Shown here one piece after another: positions 53,781 through 64,000 of a DNA stretch of 64,000 bases. Position numbers and translations under genes: made by a program. A model generated the notes under the pieces. The model worked only from the letters and a program-made list of their open reading frames with translations. It was not told the DNA's origin and ran no database searches. The stretch covers positions 14,024,441-14,088,440 of the forward strand of contig NC_084607.1 in NCBI RefSeq assembly GCF_033807715.1, written 5' to 3'. The DNA is from Cololabis saira. Lineage: Eukaryota > Chordata > Actinopteri > Beloniformes > Belonidae. Every line of letters starts with the position of its first letter. Within the stretch, counting starts at the first letter, position 1.

Positions 53781-54038
53781 CCCTTTAATGCATTTGAGAT
53801 CTTAGTACCACCCTCATAATCAAAAAGACAAACAATATTTTTATACAAACCCCAAAAATGATAAAAAATAAACCAACTACATAACAAATACATAAACGTG
53901 CTTATGTATTCATAATTATATTAACAATAATTATTTATTAATTTTGAAATACAAAATGTGATTGATTTAAATATATAATTTCTCATAAAAATGTTGTTTT
54001 TTTTGTTTGTGTTTTTTCATATATCAGGCAACAAAGGG
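53781..54038. mobile_element. 258-bp piggyBac-type MITE
   Basis: TTAA at 53,777-53,780 and 54,039-54,042 encloses CCCTTTAATG and the end 'aacaaaggg'. The interior is AT-rich and shares no clear sequence with the other two piggyBac-type elements beyond the ends. Confidence 0.6.
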
Positions 54039-54042
54039 TTAA

Positions 54043-56370
54043 CTTTTTTGTGACCCAATTTCTGTGTGTCTCATAAAGGTATAAGTGCCTTGTGTGAATA
54101 ATAGATCCTTTGTTGCTTATATGTATGCTGACGCCTCATGTTCCAACTCATGCTTCACAGTCAGAGTTTCCTTGTATATTGTGACTAAAAGTGCATGACC
54201 ACAGGGCTGTCTAGAAGAGGTATAAGGACAATCCTGATGTGTGTTCAATTAAGCAATTGTTTCACTCTCTGTATGCATGTTCACCTTATAGAATCTGGAG
54301 TTCTTCTGAGTTGTTGTTGAATGCTTGTAACAACATCATTTATTACAAATACTGGTATTTGAAATGGAAAATATGTAGACATAAATAAACATGGTTTGAT
54401 GTAATCTTTTCCACATGTATCTTTTCTTCTTTTGTGGTTAAAGTAGACAGATGTATATATTATGATGATAAAGAATACTGACAATAAAAAGAAATATAAA
54501 CTATTATTATATTATTTTATTATCTGATTTTTTCCCCCCAGCCTGAGCCCAAAAGGACATTAAGCTATTGCTCAATCATATGTGATCCCAAGTATGCAGC
54601 ACTGCAAGCAGTGCTCAAAACAAGCTCAGATTCTGTTTTCCCACAGTGCAACACCTTAGTGATAAGGACGTCCAGTATATCCTAGACGAAATGGAAAAAC
54701 TAAACCAGAATCGTTATCTCTCGACATAGTGGATAAACTTAACCTCTGCCTGGGTGTTATCAAACACCTATGAGCAGGACCATAATTCTCGTCCATGAGA
54801 ACATTTACCCTCTGGTCTTTCCTGAATGGAAAGGTACTGTATATTCTGAATCAGCCATCTGGACAAATGTTCCCTTTGCACCCAGAATGTCTTGCCTATG
54901 ATAAATCCTTTAAATTACTCCGTGCATGCTCAGAGGAAGAAACATGACATTATTTCTCCCACTTCTCCCAGCACAGACTATGGTGAACATAATTCATGTG
55001 GAACGAACTGCAGTGCAAACACACACTCCAGCCAGACTGATTCACAATGCAAGACGCCATTCAGAGAATATTTTGCCATACGCTCACCAGAGCTGCACAA
55101 TGAAGATCTTCTCATGAGGTATTCAATTCTCATAAGAAGAAAAAATGTCTCCTCTGAAATCACCACACTGAAGAGAAGACATGGGACTTCTACTACCAGC
55201 AGTGTCATTAGAATATAAGAGCTAAAAAGATGTAAGTTAAGTAAAAACCCTGATTGAACAGGTTTATTTTCTTGTTTCTTACTTTCTAAAGCCTGGAATA
55301 AATGCCGACCCTGGAGTTTCTCTGACATGCGATGCAGCGTGTGAATCTAAATCCCAGGCCAGCAGAGCAGAGCAATTGTGAAAACCTGCTCTGTCTGTCA
55401 GTTATTGGTAAATCAGGTGGAGAATCAGTGACAGCTGCCTCCACTGTTTTTTCTGGCCGCACGAAAATGTGCAGCGCTCGTCACATTGTCTCTTTGGAAA
55501 GAAAAACTGTCATGTTTGAAATTTTAACCAATCGTAGGTGTGTGTTTTCAGTCACAGTTGCATCATGATTTTTGTCAATGGTGTTTAAAATTATTATTAA
55601 TTATAGTTTAAAAAAACAACAACGACAAACCAAATAAAAACACAAGAGCTAATAGTCTCCCATTGAGAATACTCAGTGTCTTAGATAGTGCATTAAAAAG
55701 TTAACGTTCACTAATTAGCGCCAGCACAGATTGGGCTAATGGAAATGTCATTAGAATAAATGATCACCACAATTATTACAAGTAAATTTTAATTGAAGTC
55801 CATCTGTTGTTGTTTAATTGTTTCAATCTGTGTTGGGAAGGCAACGCTGCAGCGCCACTTTTATATTAATAAAACATATTTAGCACCGTATCCTGTTGCC
55901 AGGATTACAGGGTCTCTTTATAAACCGCTTCTTACATAAGTATAAATACTTGCGTTTCAAAAGAAGCCATGAAAAACCCCTTATAGAAATGTAATTGGTG
56001 CTTTTATGTGTATTTAGTTGACTTGATAATAATAATAAAATCACCTGTTGCCATCATGAAGCTCAATGCTGCAGTCCTCTAACTGCTTGGTTTGAAGGTA
56101 GAAAATGTGTTATTGTGTGTTTGGGAAAACAGTTTTTGAAACTAAGGGATTATAGGAGATAGTTTGGTTTATGTTGGATATGGATATTGGGTGGTCATCC
56201 CTTATTTTGACAAGATACATCTGTTTCAATATCAGTAGATGGATGTGGAGAAAAAATTACTTCTTATTATGTGCTGAGTAACAACTTCTGCATAAAACCT
56301 AATTATTAAGCCTACCTTATAAAGCGCCATGTCCTGCTCACCCACGTATGCTGCTGTATTACCTGAAAGG
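54043..56370. other. Unique sequence, possible conserved block
   Basis: 55,660-55,940 contains 'ctaattagcgcc', 'gggctaatgg' and 'cattagaataaatgatcacc', a texture typical of developmental enhancers. No gene. A short coding-like fragment at 54,649-54,729 is listed separately. Confidence 0.4.
54649..54729 (+). other. Short Myb/SANT-like coding relic (tentative)
   Basis: After a good acceptor (ttctgttttcccacag) the frame reads QHLSDKDVQYILDEMEKLNQ and stops at TAG at 54,727. 'SDKDVQYILDEMEK' resembles helix 1 of the Myb/SANT domains carried by Harbinger-associated and host MSANTD-type proteins. It is only 26 codons. A chance match is possible. Confidence 0.25.
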
Positions 56371-58426
56371 AGTAATGCCTAGCACACACTGCATGATTTT
56401 GGGCTGTCTCAAACATGAGATTACTGTCAAGAAAGAATATTTTTTCGTAACTCCAGTTTAGTGGTACTACGTCATACTTTGTAAGCTGTTTCATCTCCAA
56501 AGTCTTGCAAGCAAAGATTGTTGGATCATTTTTTGTCATTGTCAGAAATGCTACATTTTCATCTCCTTAGCCAAATGCAACATGAACTGACGTGGTAGGA
56601 AATGGGACTTTCCTCTTCTCGTGAACCATGACCAGGACAGCATTCTCCTCCTGAAACTCCCCTGGGGTTGAGTTCCTCGTTTTGCTTTGAGTTGATTGTT
56701 TACCATGAGGATGACACTTTTTATATCTGATGCAGCCAACAATTCCGAAGGTCTTATCATTGGATTTTCAAATTGAATTCAAGATTAATAGATACAGGTC
56801 AAATAGTGAGGGATGTGGTGATGTTTAGGAGAATTTCCTCAGTAGGAAAGTCTTCTTCAACAATCATTTATCAAATGCAATTTTCTCCTTTGTTAATCTC
56901 CTTAATTCATGCCTAACTTTTACAATTTATTCTGCAGAATACTCTTTTCTTGCTACAGTATTTGCTTTGCCAACAATGATGTTCCTTTTGCATGCACGCT
57001 GGACTTAGATTTTGTAATGCTACGCTAATATCTGACTCAGTTGCTATCTCTTGTTTTACGCATTAATTCTACTGCAGATAACTTCTCCTCCTTATCTTCT
57101 TTGATCTGTAGATTTCCATGCTGTTTCCATGTTTTGTGTCCTGGAACAAATGCATAAAACCAACTTTTATGGTAAATTTGTCCGATTTTCAGATGCAAGC
57201 TGCACCTCTGTTGTTAGATTATGTTCACCCTCATCAGCGGTGCTACCTCTGGCAGGCTGAATTAGCCTGTGCTCCAGATGCAGCACGCTTTGTCGCCCTG
57301 ATTGATTGTAGGTCCACCCAATCGTGTCTAGAGGCATGTCGCTTTGCACACATTGTTAACAACCTGGAAGTGACCCAACAGGTTCCCTCAACTCATTCAA
57401 ATTTACACATTTGTGTGATAATGCCAGGTGCTGATTATAATGGTTATAGTTATTATTGTTAAAATTTGAATTTGAATTTCTTTATTTTCAATTTTTTTCA
57501 TGCAGTTGTAATTTCCTTTTATTGCAACCTTATGCTAATTTGTCTATGTAGTAACTCTAGACTTTTCACACAGTTGCTCTGCCTGTTGCTGGCAGCAGTG
57601 GTACAAATACCTAAATCTAATATATAGTTTTAAAGAAATTATATAACAGCCTCTTTTAAAAACCTTATATGCACATTAATAGTTGCAAGGGTTATTGACC
57701 AAGTTGTCTGGTCCTTCCTCGAAGTCATTACTATGTGGAAGGGGAAAAAGTGGATTTACATATGCATGACCAGCAGAATGCAGATGCATTTCTCTGCCAA
57801 CCCTATTAGGGGTGTTCTCCATTCACTGCACATGGTTTGTGAACAGTATGGCATTCTAATTTTTTCATTTCAGAGGTATGGTGTACACTCTATGTAGCCG
57901 AAGCCCTGGAGCCAGACTCTACATGTCTCATCTACTGCAGGAGCCAAGGCCATGAGAATAATTTGTTTGTGAAACCCATCATAAAATCAGCTGGAAGTAA
58001 CATCTCACACTGACTTATGTTTTGGTGGCTCACTTTATCTTTCAACTCTAAAGAATGGTGGAAACATACCGTGCCATATATTGGGATTCATCCCTAAAAA
58101 TGAAAATAGGGTCGGTTTAGTGAGGATTCTCATGCAGTTACCCTGCAGCCTAAATTAAAAGTTCACAGATGGTATGGATTAACATAGACTTAGTTAAGAG
58201 GTGTATCAGTGCCACAGTCATGTTCAGATGTGGTTTGAAAAGGAAATGCAAATATTTGTTAAACTGTTTCACTGCCTTAAGAATCTTACATATAAACACT
58301 CCTGTTTATTAATTTCACACAAAGATGTGTCCTTTTAGAGATAGATTACTGTTGTTTTACATGTTAACTTTTTTTTTTTTTACAATATCTAAACCAGCAC
58401 GAATGAAGCGTTAAAAAGTTATATTT
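56371..58426. other. Mostly unique; one hAT-like end
   Basis: 'agcacacactgcatgatttt' followed by 'gggctgtct' (56,380-56,412) resembles a hAT-type terminal sequence related to the one at 19,665. No partner end was found. A 114-codon + frame at 57,118-57,462 has no recognised domain. Confidence 0.35.
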
Positions 58427-58944
58427 AAGCTGCAAGCAGCGATGAATGGGCCCTCGCACTCATGGCCATCAAAAGTTATGACAGAAAATAGGAACTATCA
58501 CATATCGACCAATCAGAAGAAGGGGCGGGGCTAATTTATGCCAATGAAGGTCAAGTCCTCAAAACCGAGTCAGATGACACCACCCACGACTCTTTATGTC
58601 AAACCATTAAAAAGTTATGTCAGAAAAAAGGAACTATCAAATATCGACAAATCAGAAGAAGGGGTCGAGCCAATTTACACCAATGAAGGTTAAGGATGCT
58701 ACAAAATGGCCGACTTCCTGTTCGTTTTCGACCATGGTGCCAAGAGACTTTTCTTTAAGTCGCGACATGATACAGGTGTGTACCGATTTTTGTGCATGTA
58801 CGTCAAACCGTATTGTGGGGCTTGAGGCACAAAGTTTTCTAGGGGGCGCTGTTGAGCTATTAGGCCACGCCCATTAATTCAAACCATTAAATATCAAATT
58901 TTTCGCCAGGCCTGGCTTGCGTGCAAGATTTGGTGACTTTTGGG

Positions 58945-60236
58945 TAGGGGTGTAACAATACACTAATCTCACGATACGGTACGATACACGATATTGAGGT
59001 CACGATAACGATACGATACGATATTATAGCAGTATTTTTTAACAACCTTGATAGAGGAATATATGACTGGAAAAAATTGTCTTTTATAGACACATAAAGA
59101 CAAAGACATAAAGACACATAATACAAAACAATGCTGTGCGTTTGCCCTATTGTTACAGTTTGTAATGCTTTATAACTGTTTAAGTTTTAAAGAGAAAGCC
59201 AGGCCAACCATTTTCCACAAACTGAACTAAAAGTAAATGTCAGGTTTGCATTATGCATCTTCAGTTTCATACAAGTACAAATATTTTGCCACAAACTGAA
59301 TAGTTTCTCTCATGTATTATTTGACTTTTTTCTTTTCCAGAAATTTAACAACTAAAATTAAATAAATAAATAAAAGTAAATAAATAGATACAATTTTACA
59401 TCATAAAAAAGATTGATTCATGCTCACCTTATAAGTGTAAGAGGAGATTTATTTTAGTTAAGAAGGTTATTTTGGTAATTCCGGGTTCATTATTTTATAA
59501 ATATATTCTTTATATTCTGTAAATCAGGGACTATAATGACACTAGTCAGTTTATCTGTTGTTAGTATGTTTTAGATTGGGCGGAGTGATACAGCACTAGG
59601 TGTATTATTATTGAGCTTTATTTCGAATATGCAAATTAGAAAGAACAATACTAAAAAGTAAAAAAAAAGAAGACAAGGCAGACCTCGCAGATCCACCAGC
59701 ATATTCGAAAGGGAGTAGGATTGAAGTATATACTTATCAGGTCCTACCCCTAAATCTTATATTAATTTTTCCAAAATAACAAGAGAATCAATGAGCTTAC
59801 TTATAGAACAAAAAAAAAAACATAATAAGTCTATATATGTTGTTGTGTTGATGTTCTGAAATCCTACGCTGTTGAGCGGACATTGAAGTACACGCAAACT
59901 CAGGCAGAAGTTGTCCCCGTGTTTATCCTACTCACCACCCGAAAAAGGTTTAATTTAATAAGGTAAGGCTTAACTCTACACCAGACTTAAATAAGTAAAG
60001 GTTCAGAGCTCAAAACAGGACCGCAAAACGGGACTACTTTCTTCTGAGCAGAGTAAGATTTTGGTCCGCGCGGTCGCGGCTGCGGCCGCGGTCGCGGTCG
60101 GATGCGCGTTTCTAGTCAACACAATAGATTAATATTAATAACCCAATATCGCGATACAGGTTGTCACCTCCACGACACGTATCGTGATGTTTTTGTATCG
60201 CGAAATTTCGTGGCACGATATATTGTTACACCCCTA
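58945..60236. mobile_element. Complete non-autonomous hAT, 8-bp TSD
   Basis: TAGGGGTGTAACAATA at the left and TATTGTTACACCCCTA at the right are flanked by cttttggg at 58,937-58,944 and 60,237-60,244. An 8-bp duplication with these ends identifies a hAT element. At 1292 bp it has no transposase. Excision in silico restores 'gacttttggggcacgttt' of the host repeat. Inner ends contain 'cacgatacgg'/'atcgcgatac' motifs. It carries a GC-rich CGGTCG expansion (60,069-60,105) and a LINE-tail insertion. Neither is present in the copy at 25,204. Confidence 0.9.
59598..59842 (-). mobile_element. LINE 3' tail inserted in the hAT
   Basis: Compared with the copy at 25,204, about 245 extra bases interrupt 'gcactaggtg/tgtgttgatg'. 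On minus they end with AATAAAGCTC and an (AAT)n tail, and include 'gagtaggattgaagtatata' on +. This is typical of a 5'-truncated LINE tail. The duplication is short or unclear. Confidence 0.6.
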
Positions 60237-60350
60237 CTTTTGGGGCACGTTTAGGGGGGAAAAAAGGCCCTCATTTCATCGGGAAAAATAAAAACGAGAA
60301 AAATTCCTACAGATACAATAGGGCCTTCACACTGTAAGTGCTCGGGCCCT

Positions 60351-60526
60351 ATTCGGACCCCGAATTTCCCGCGCTGGGCGGCGGATGTGACGTCACATGA
60401 CACTGCATGCACGTTCTACCCGTTCTCCCGTGCCGGCTTCGCTGTTGGCTGCAGTACCTCCGATGGCCGTCGTGGCGAAGGGTGGCGCTAGAGAGTCTCA
60501 TTTCTTAAAAGGAGCCTCATGCTCCT
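60351..60526. mobile_element. TTAA-type MITE, right end only
   Basis: It ends 'ggagcctcatgctcct' followed by TTAA (60,527-60,530), the reverse of AGGAGCATGAGG. It contains the palindrome TGTGACGTCACA at 60,386-60,397. The left part is missing where copy 3 of the GGGCCC family abuts. Confidence 0.5.
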
Positions 60527-60530
60527 TTAA

Positions 60531-61831
60531 GTCACGTTTATGAAATTTGATTTGTTTATGAAAATACGGAATTAGAATATCACACCAAAATAATGTGGTT
60601 GATTGATATATTGATTTTATTTAAATGGGACAGTGCATATTAATGAACAAACAGTATTGCCGTAACTATACCAGATTTAGCAAAAGATCATTTCCATTTG
60701 TAGTAAAAACTGATCAATTTTCTGTACGTAAACCTTCAACTGGACTGAAATTGGGCCACATGCTTTGCACAGTATTGATCCACAGTTTCCACATGTTGAT
60801 CAAGAAGCTCTGGAAGAAGGTGATACAGACAAGAAAAAAAATGTAAAGCTTACAGAATTCACAAAATGTACAGGGCAGTAGGTCTGTCCAGTTCACCATT
60901 GTTCCAATTTGCTGCTGCAAGCAAAGTGTAGGTCAACCAGTGGGCATAGTGACTGTGACGGATTGTCTCAGTAAATCAATTCCCTTTGCGTGCATGTATG
61001 TAGGAACAAAGAAAGTAGCCCAATTAAACAGCCATTAAAGAGCTATGGATGTAGCTCAACTAGATAGACTGACTGTCTCTAATCTTGACTTTTCACTTGT
61101 TTGGTCTCATGCTCAGTCGCTTTTGTTGTATCATCCATCTTTACTTGTGAAGCACATCAATACAGCAATACAGTCGCTAAAAGACAAAAAAGATCGGGGT
61201 CCAAAGTAACTAGGTAATTTTGGCCAAGATCTTAACCACGGTTTGTAAATGTAATCAGGTATTTCTTAACCCTTGTAACCCCAAAGGCCCCAGAATTGGG
61301 TCTTTCGCTCAGCACCTATCAAACACAGAAGTAAACAATGCACTTATCAGTCAGATTATAGTGATGTAGCACATCAAATTAAACAGCAGAACCTGGGTGA
61401 CAAGCCTTCACAAACCTTTGTAAAATGGGATGAAACACAACTCAAATCATAACTAAATGAAGTACAACATATCAAATGTATGTAGAGGGCACAATGACAA
61501 CCTGTTGTCTATATATAGATCTATATATAGATATAGTGTCTGGCTGAATTTTCAGAGGATGCCAAAAAGCTGTTGTATTTGACTGTATTGAACACCATAC
61601 GTGATATAAAAATGAAATATAATGTTTTGCACATGAGAAAATGCAGATGGGACAGATGGTGCTAACTGTGCCAAACTGTGCCAAAATGGTCAAATCTCAC
61701 CTGGACTTTCTGAATTAAAACCTGTCTAATTTGGTTTTGCTTCCCTTTAGCAGGGGAGGCCTTTGCAGGAATAATTTCCACATATTGTACTATGATTTGA
61801 TAGAGATTTAGAGCACCTGATGCATAATTAC
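60531..61831. other. Unique and possible old LINE tail
   Basis: 'aaatgggacagtgcatattaa' near 60,625 resembles a teleost LINE tail on minus. A perfect 24-bp palindrome TCTATATATAGA x2 lies at 61,508-61,531. No gene. Confidence 0.4.
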
Positions 61832-62751
61832 TAGGGGTGTAACGGTACATGTATTTGTATTGAACCGTTCGGTATAGCGTGTTCGGTTCGGAACGGAGGC
61901 GTACCGAACGAGTTTCCACACGGACATATTAAGTAGAGGACCGCACGTTGTGGAGCAGAGCGCTGCTGCAGTTGCGCTCACACCGAGAAAGTATTAAGAT
62001 TAAAGAAAAAAGCACTAACTAATGAAGAACTAAGGAGCTAAGCACATGATTGTGACAAGTCCAGTGTTTCCCCTACCATTGTTTAGGCTTGGCGGGGCCT
62101 GGCCAGGCCTAAAAAAAACAAAAACAATGATCATTTACGTTTATGAGCGCCTCTGCAGCGCTGTTCTGCAACGGGAGTCAACCTGCTTCGTTGCCTAGTA
62201 AAGCCTGAATTATGGTTCTGCGTTAAATCGACGTAGAGCCTACGCCGTAGGGTACGCAGCGACGTGCACCGTACGGCCGCTCGCCGCGTACCCTACGCCG
62301 TAGGCTCTGCGTTGGTGTAACGCGGAACCATAAATCAGCCTTAACGATGCGAGTACCGCTGCTGAGAGCGCGGGCATATTATTATACATTATGGGATGTA
62401 TAGAGTTTGTAGCCAGCCAACTATGGCGCCGGCCAAAAAAAGAAAAAATATTGCGGGCGACAGACAACATGATATAAAGAAATGTTTCTGCCAGGTACGT
62501 GTGTTTGTGTTTGCATGTGACACTGCAGGGAAGCATGAAGGAAAACACAGCCCGACGACACACCATATGTGTCCGCGGCGTCCTAGCGCCGGCATTCGTA
62601 GAGCCAATGTTATTTTGTGTGTGTGTAATAAACAACTAGCACGTTTATATTTTGCATTTTGTTTTCTTACTGTACCGAAAATGAACCGAACCGTGACCTC
62701 CAAACCGAGGTACGTACCGAACCGAGATTTTTGTGTACCGCTACACCCCTA
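61832..62751. mobile_element. hAT element with 8-bp TSD
   Basis: TAGGGGTGTAACGGTACATG begins at 61,832. The right end 'tgtgtaccgctacacccct' plus a closes at 62,751. The duplication ataattac lies at 61,824-61,831 and 62,752-62,759. Inner ends carry repeated 'ccgaacc'/'ggttcgg' motifs. It is 920 bp with no transposase. A second hAT-type end, CAGTGTTTCCCCTACC, lies inside near 62,062 without a partner, and a Harbinger MITE lies at 62,202. Confidence 0.9.
62202..62341. mobile_element. Harbinger-type MITE, 140 bp, TAA TSD
   Basis: AGCCTGAATTATGGTTCTGC and 'ggaaccataaatcagcct' are inverted ends flanked by TAA at 62,199-62,201 and 62,342-62,344. The core is made of ACGCCGTAGG palindromes. A 3-bp TWA-like duplication is typical of PIF/Harbinger. 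It is the best-preserved of four in the window. Confidence 0.85.
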
Positions 62752-62759
62752 ATAATTAC

Positions 62760-63124
62760 AAAAAGTTGCTGATCCCGAGTGTTTTGGGTTTTTTTTAAGT
62801 GAGGTTTACATATGTTCTGTGTGCCATCTTAATTTATTATTCACCAGTAACACATATACAGTGATTTACACATCTTGTCAAACCTCAAAGTGTTGCCTAA
62901 ATATGACACAACAGGTATTCAGAGACACTTTTGTGGCTGCAGAGATATACCTCATTTTATTAAACGTATGACATTTCAAGCAAAATAGGCTTAGAGTTCA
63001 TATTGAAATAAAATTGGAACTGAAGTTTTGAGTTTAAAAAAAATAAAAAATAATAATATATAATGAATTTAAATAAAAAAAGTTCCCCCATGACTTCAGC
63101 ACCCACACCCTGGGTGGGGTTGGC
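62760..63124. other. Unique AT-rich sequence
   Basis: Nothing recognised. Confidence 0.5.
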
Positions 63125-63260
63125 GAAAGGGCCTTTCTGTGTGGAGTTTGCATGTTCTCCCCGTGTTCCCTTGGGAAGCTAATGTGAGCTACCCTCACAA
63201 AAACATGCACACAGTCCTGGGCTATACTGCCCCCTCTGGCCAACCGGGGCGTGAGGATCT
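63125..63260 (+). mobile_element. SINE family 2, copy 3
   Basis: 'gggcctttctgtgtggagtt' followed by 'tgcatgttctccccgtg' is the conserved centre of the family. Head and tail are decayed, and unrelated sequence follows 'ccctctggcc'. Confidence 0.6.
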
Positions 63261-64000
63261 GGCCGGAATAACGTGATCCTTCCACGCGCTACGTCCGGCC
63301 AGAGAAGCCCCACCCTGTCTGGTGAAAAGAACCGGCCTGCTCACTCCTCAGGTTAAAAAGGAGACCTGAGCTCAGTGCAGGGCCCTCCTGGGGTTGGTAG
63401 AGGGGAACAATGCCCAGGACTGTCACTTAGGAGGGAGTACTGGATGATAAAATGGGGAAAGAAAATCAGGATAAAAATATTTATTAAAAGAAGAAACTAT
63501 TTCCTGCTGATCTAAATGTTGAGGTCAAAAATGTTTACATTTAATACCCTCTCCAAATCAGCAATGTAGATTTATTCAAAAGAAGCCTCAATATTGAACC
63601 TACAGTACACAAGCAGAATAACAAACATTTCCCTCCAGAATGTAAATTATCCACCTTAGTTTATACTGAAAAACTTTCACAATAAAAACTCCAATATTAG
63701 TACAAATGTAATACTTTTTCTCAGACTTTTTGACATGCATGTGTTTTTCTTAAACTGTCAAAAAAGTGTCAACTTAAACAACCGTAGAGGTCATTGTAAG
63801 ATGATGTTGCAGCCTGATGTGTACCTTACGGCTCACATCGTCACGCCAACACCCAGTGCCAACCACCTAATTTCTGGGTTTGCTCTCACCACAACTAACT
63901 TTCATTGATACATGGTGGTTGTGTTCCATCAGATTCCCTAGCAACATAGCTACACACTATGAGGAAAAGGAGACTGCAGAAACCAACGGGTCATGTGACT
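63261..64000. other. Unique sequence at the window edge
   Basis: No gene or repeat recognised. Confidence 0.5.

Larger units (their letters stand above)
58427..60350 (-). mobile_element. GGGCCCGAGCAC family, copy 3 (interrupted)
   Basis: Read on minus it starts AGGGCCCGAGCACTTACAGT at 60,350 and ends at the GCTGCTTGCAGC hairpin at 58,428. Only two ~140-bp units are present. It is split by a hAT element at 58,945-60,236. Without the insert it is about 0.62 kb. AAT lies outside both ends. Confidence 0.75.

Noticed and set aside
57118..57462. 114-codon + frame as a gene
   Set aside because: No recognisable domain. It lies downstream of a hAT-like end and is probably a chance frame.
61267..61290. 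Another piggyBac-type end (TTAACCCTTGTAACCCC)
   Set aside because: No matching inverted end followed by TTAA was found downstream or upstream.
62240..62752. Overlapping 104-131-codon frames on both strands
   Set aside because: They cross the hAT and Harbinger MITE palindromes and carry no transposase motif.

Overview
The window looks like gene-poor nuclear DNA of a teleost fish, probably an acanthomorph. The basis is its repeat content: 3' ends of L2/CR1-, RTE- and Nimb/I-like LINEs, two tRNA-head SINE families, palindromic Harbinger-type MITEs ending in TTATGGTTCNGCG, hAT elements ending in TAGGGGTGTAAC, and TTAA-flanked elements, among AT-rich unique sequence with long (AT)n and (CA)n microsatellites. 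I recognise no intact host protein-coding gene and no rRNA, tRNA or CRISPR locus. Most open frames are chance frames or readings through simple repeats. Family names come from recalled teleost repeat patterns, with no database search. Target-site duplications (TSDs), inverted repeats and reading frames were read directly from the sequence.

Layout. 1-6 kb: an LINE tail, a 1.57-kb element built of ~505-bp tandem units, then copy 1 of a 'GGGCCCGAGCAC' family. Copy 1 is split by a 1.23-kb element with long inverted ends, which carries a retroposed mRNA-like 3' end. 8-13.4 kb: a piggyBac-type element (7950-9135), copy 2 of the GGGCCC family, a LINE tail, and a 1.76-kb TTAA element with two cAMP-response-type palindromes. 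14-24 kb: mostly unique, with two striking short palindromes and several degraded MITEs and LINE tails. 24.4-27.5 kb: a teleost repeat cluster with hAT and Harbinger pieces. 27.5-32.7 kb: unique. 32.7-34.1 kb: a 200-bp AT microsatellite and a LINE fragment whose reverse-transcriptase C-terminus is still open for ~319 codons, the best coding sequence here. 34-44 kb: mostly unique, with a 165-bp piggyBac MITE, a LINE C-terminus and a 105-bp near-perfect palindrome. 44.7-49.4 kb: a hAT element with a nested Harbinger MITE, then a full-order but broken LINE (endonuclease, RT with YADD) interrupted by a 427-bp insert with a 15-bp TSD. 49.7-58.4 kb: unique, with a third piggyBac MITE and a few exon-like open stretches. 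58.4-62.8 kb: copy 3 of the GGGCCC family split by a hAT (8-bp TSD), itself carrying a LINE tail, then another hAT (8-bp TSD) holding a Harbinger MITE (TAA TSD). 63.1 kb: a SINE.

The window is therefore best read as intergenic or intronic DNA shaped by layered insertions whose relative order can be worked out. Unique stretches between them (for example 15.1, 17.0, 18.1, 30.3, 35.7, 51.5 and 55.7 kb) contain homeodomain-like TAAT motifs and hairpins. They could include conserved regulatory elements, but that is inference and needs alignment.
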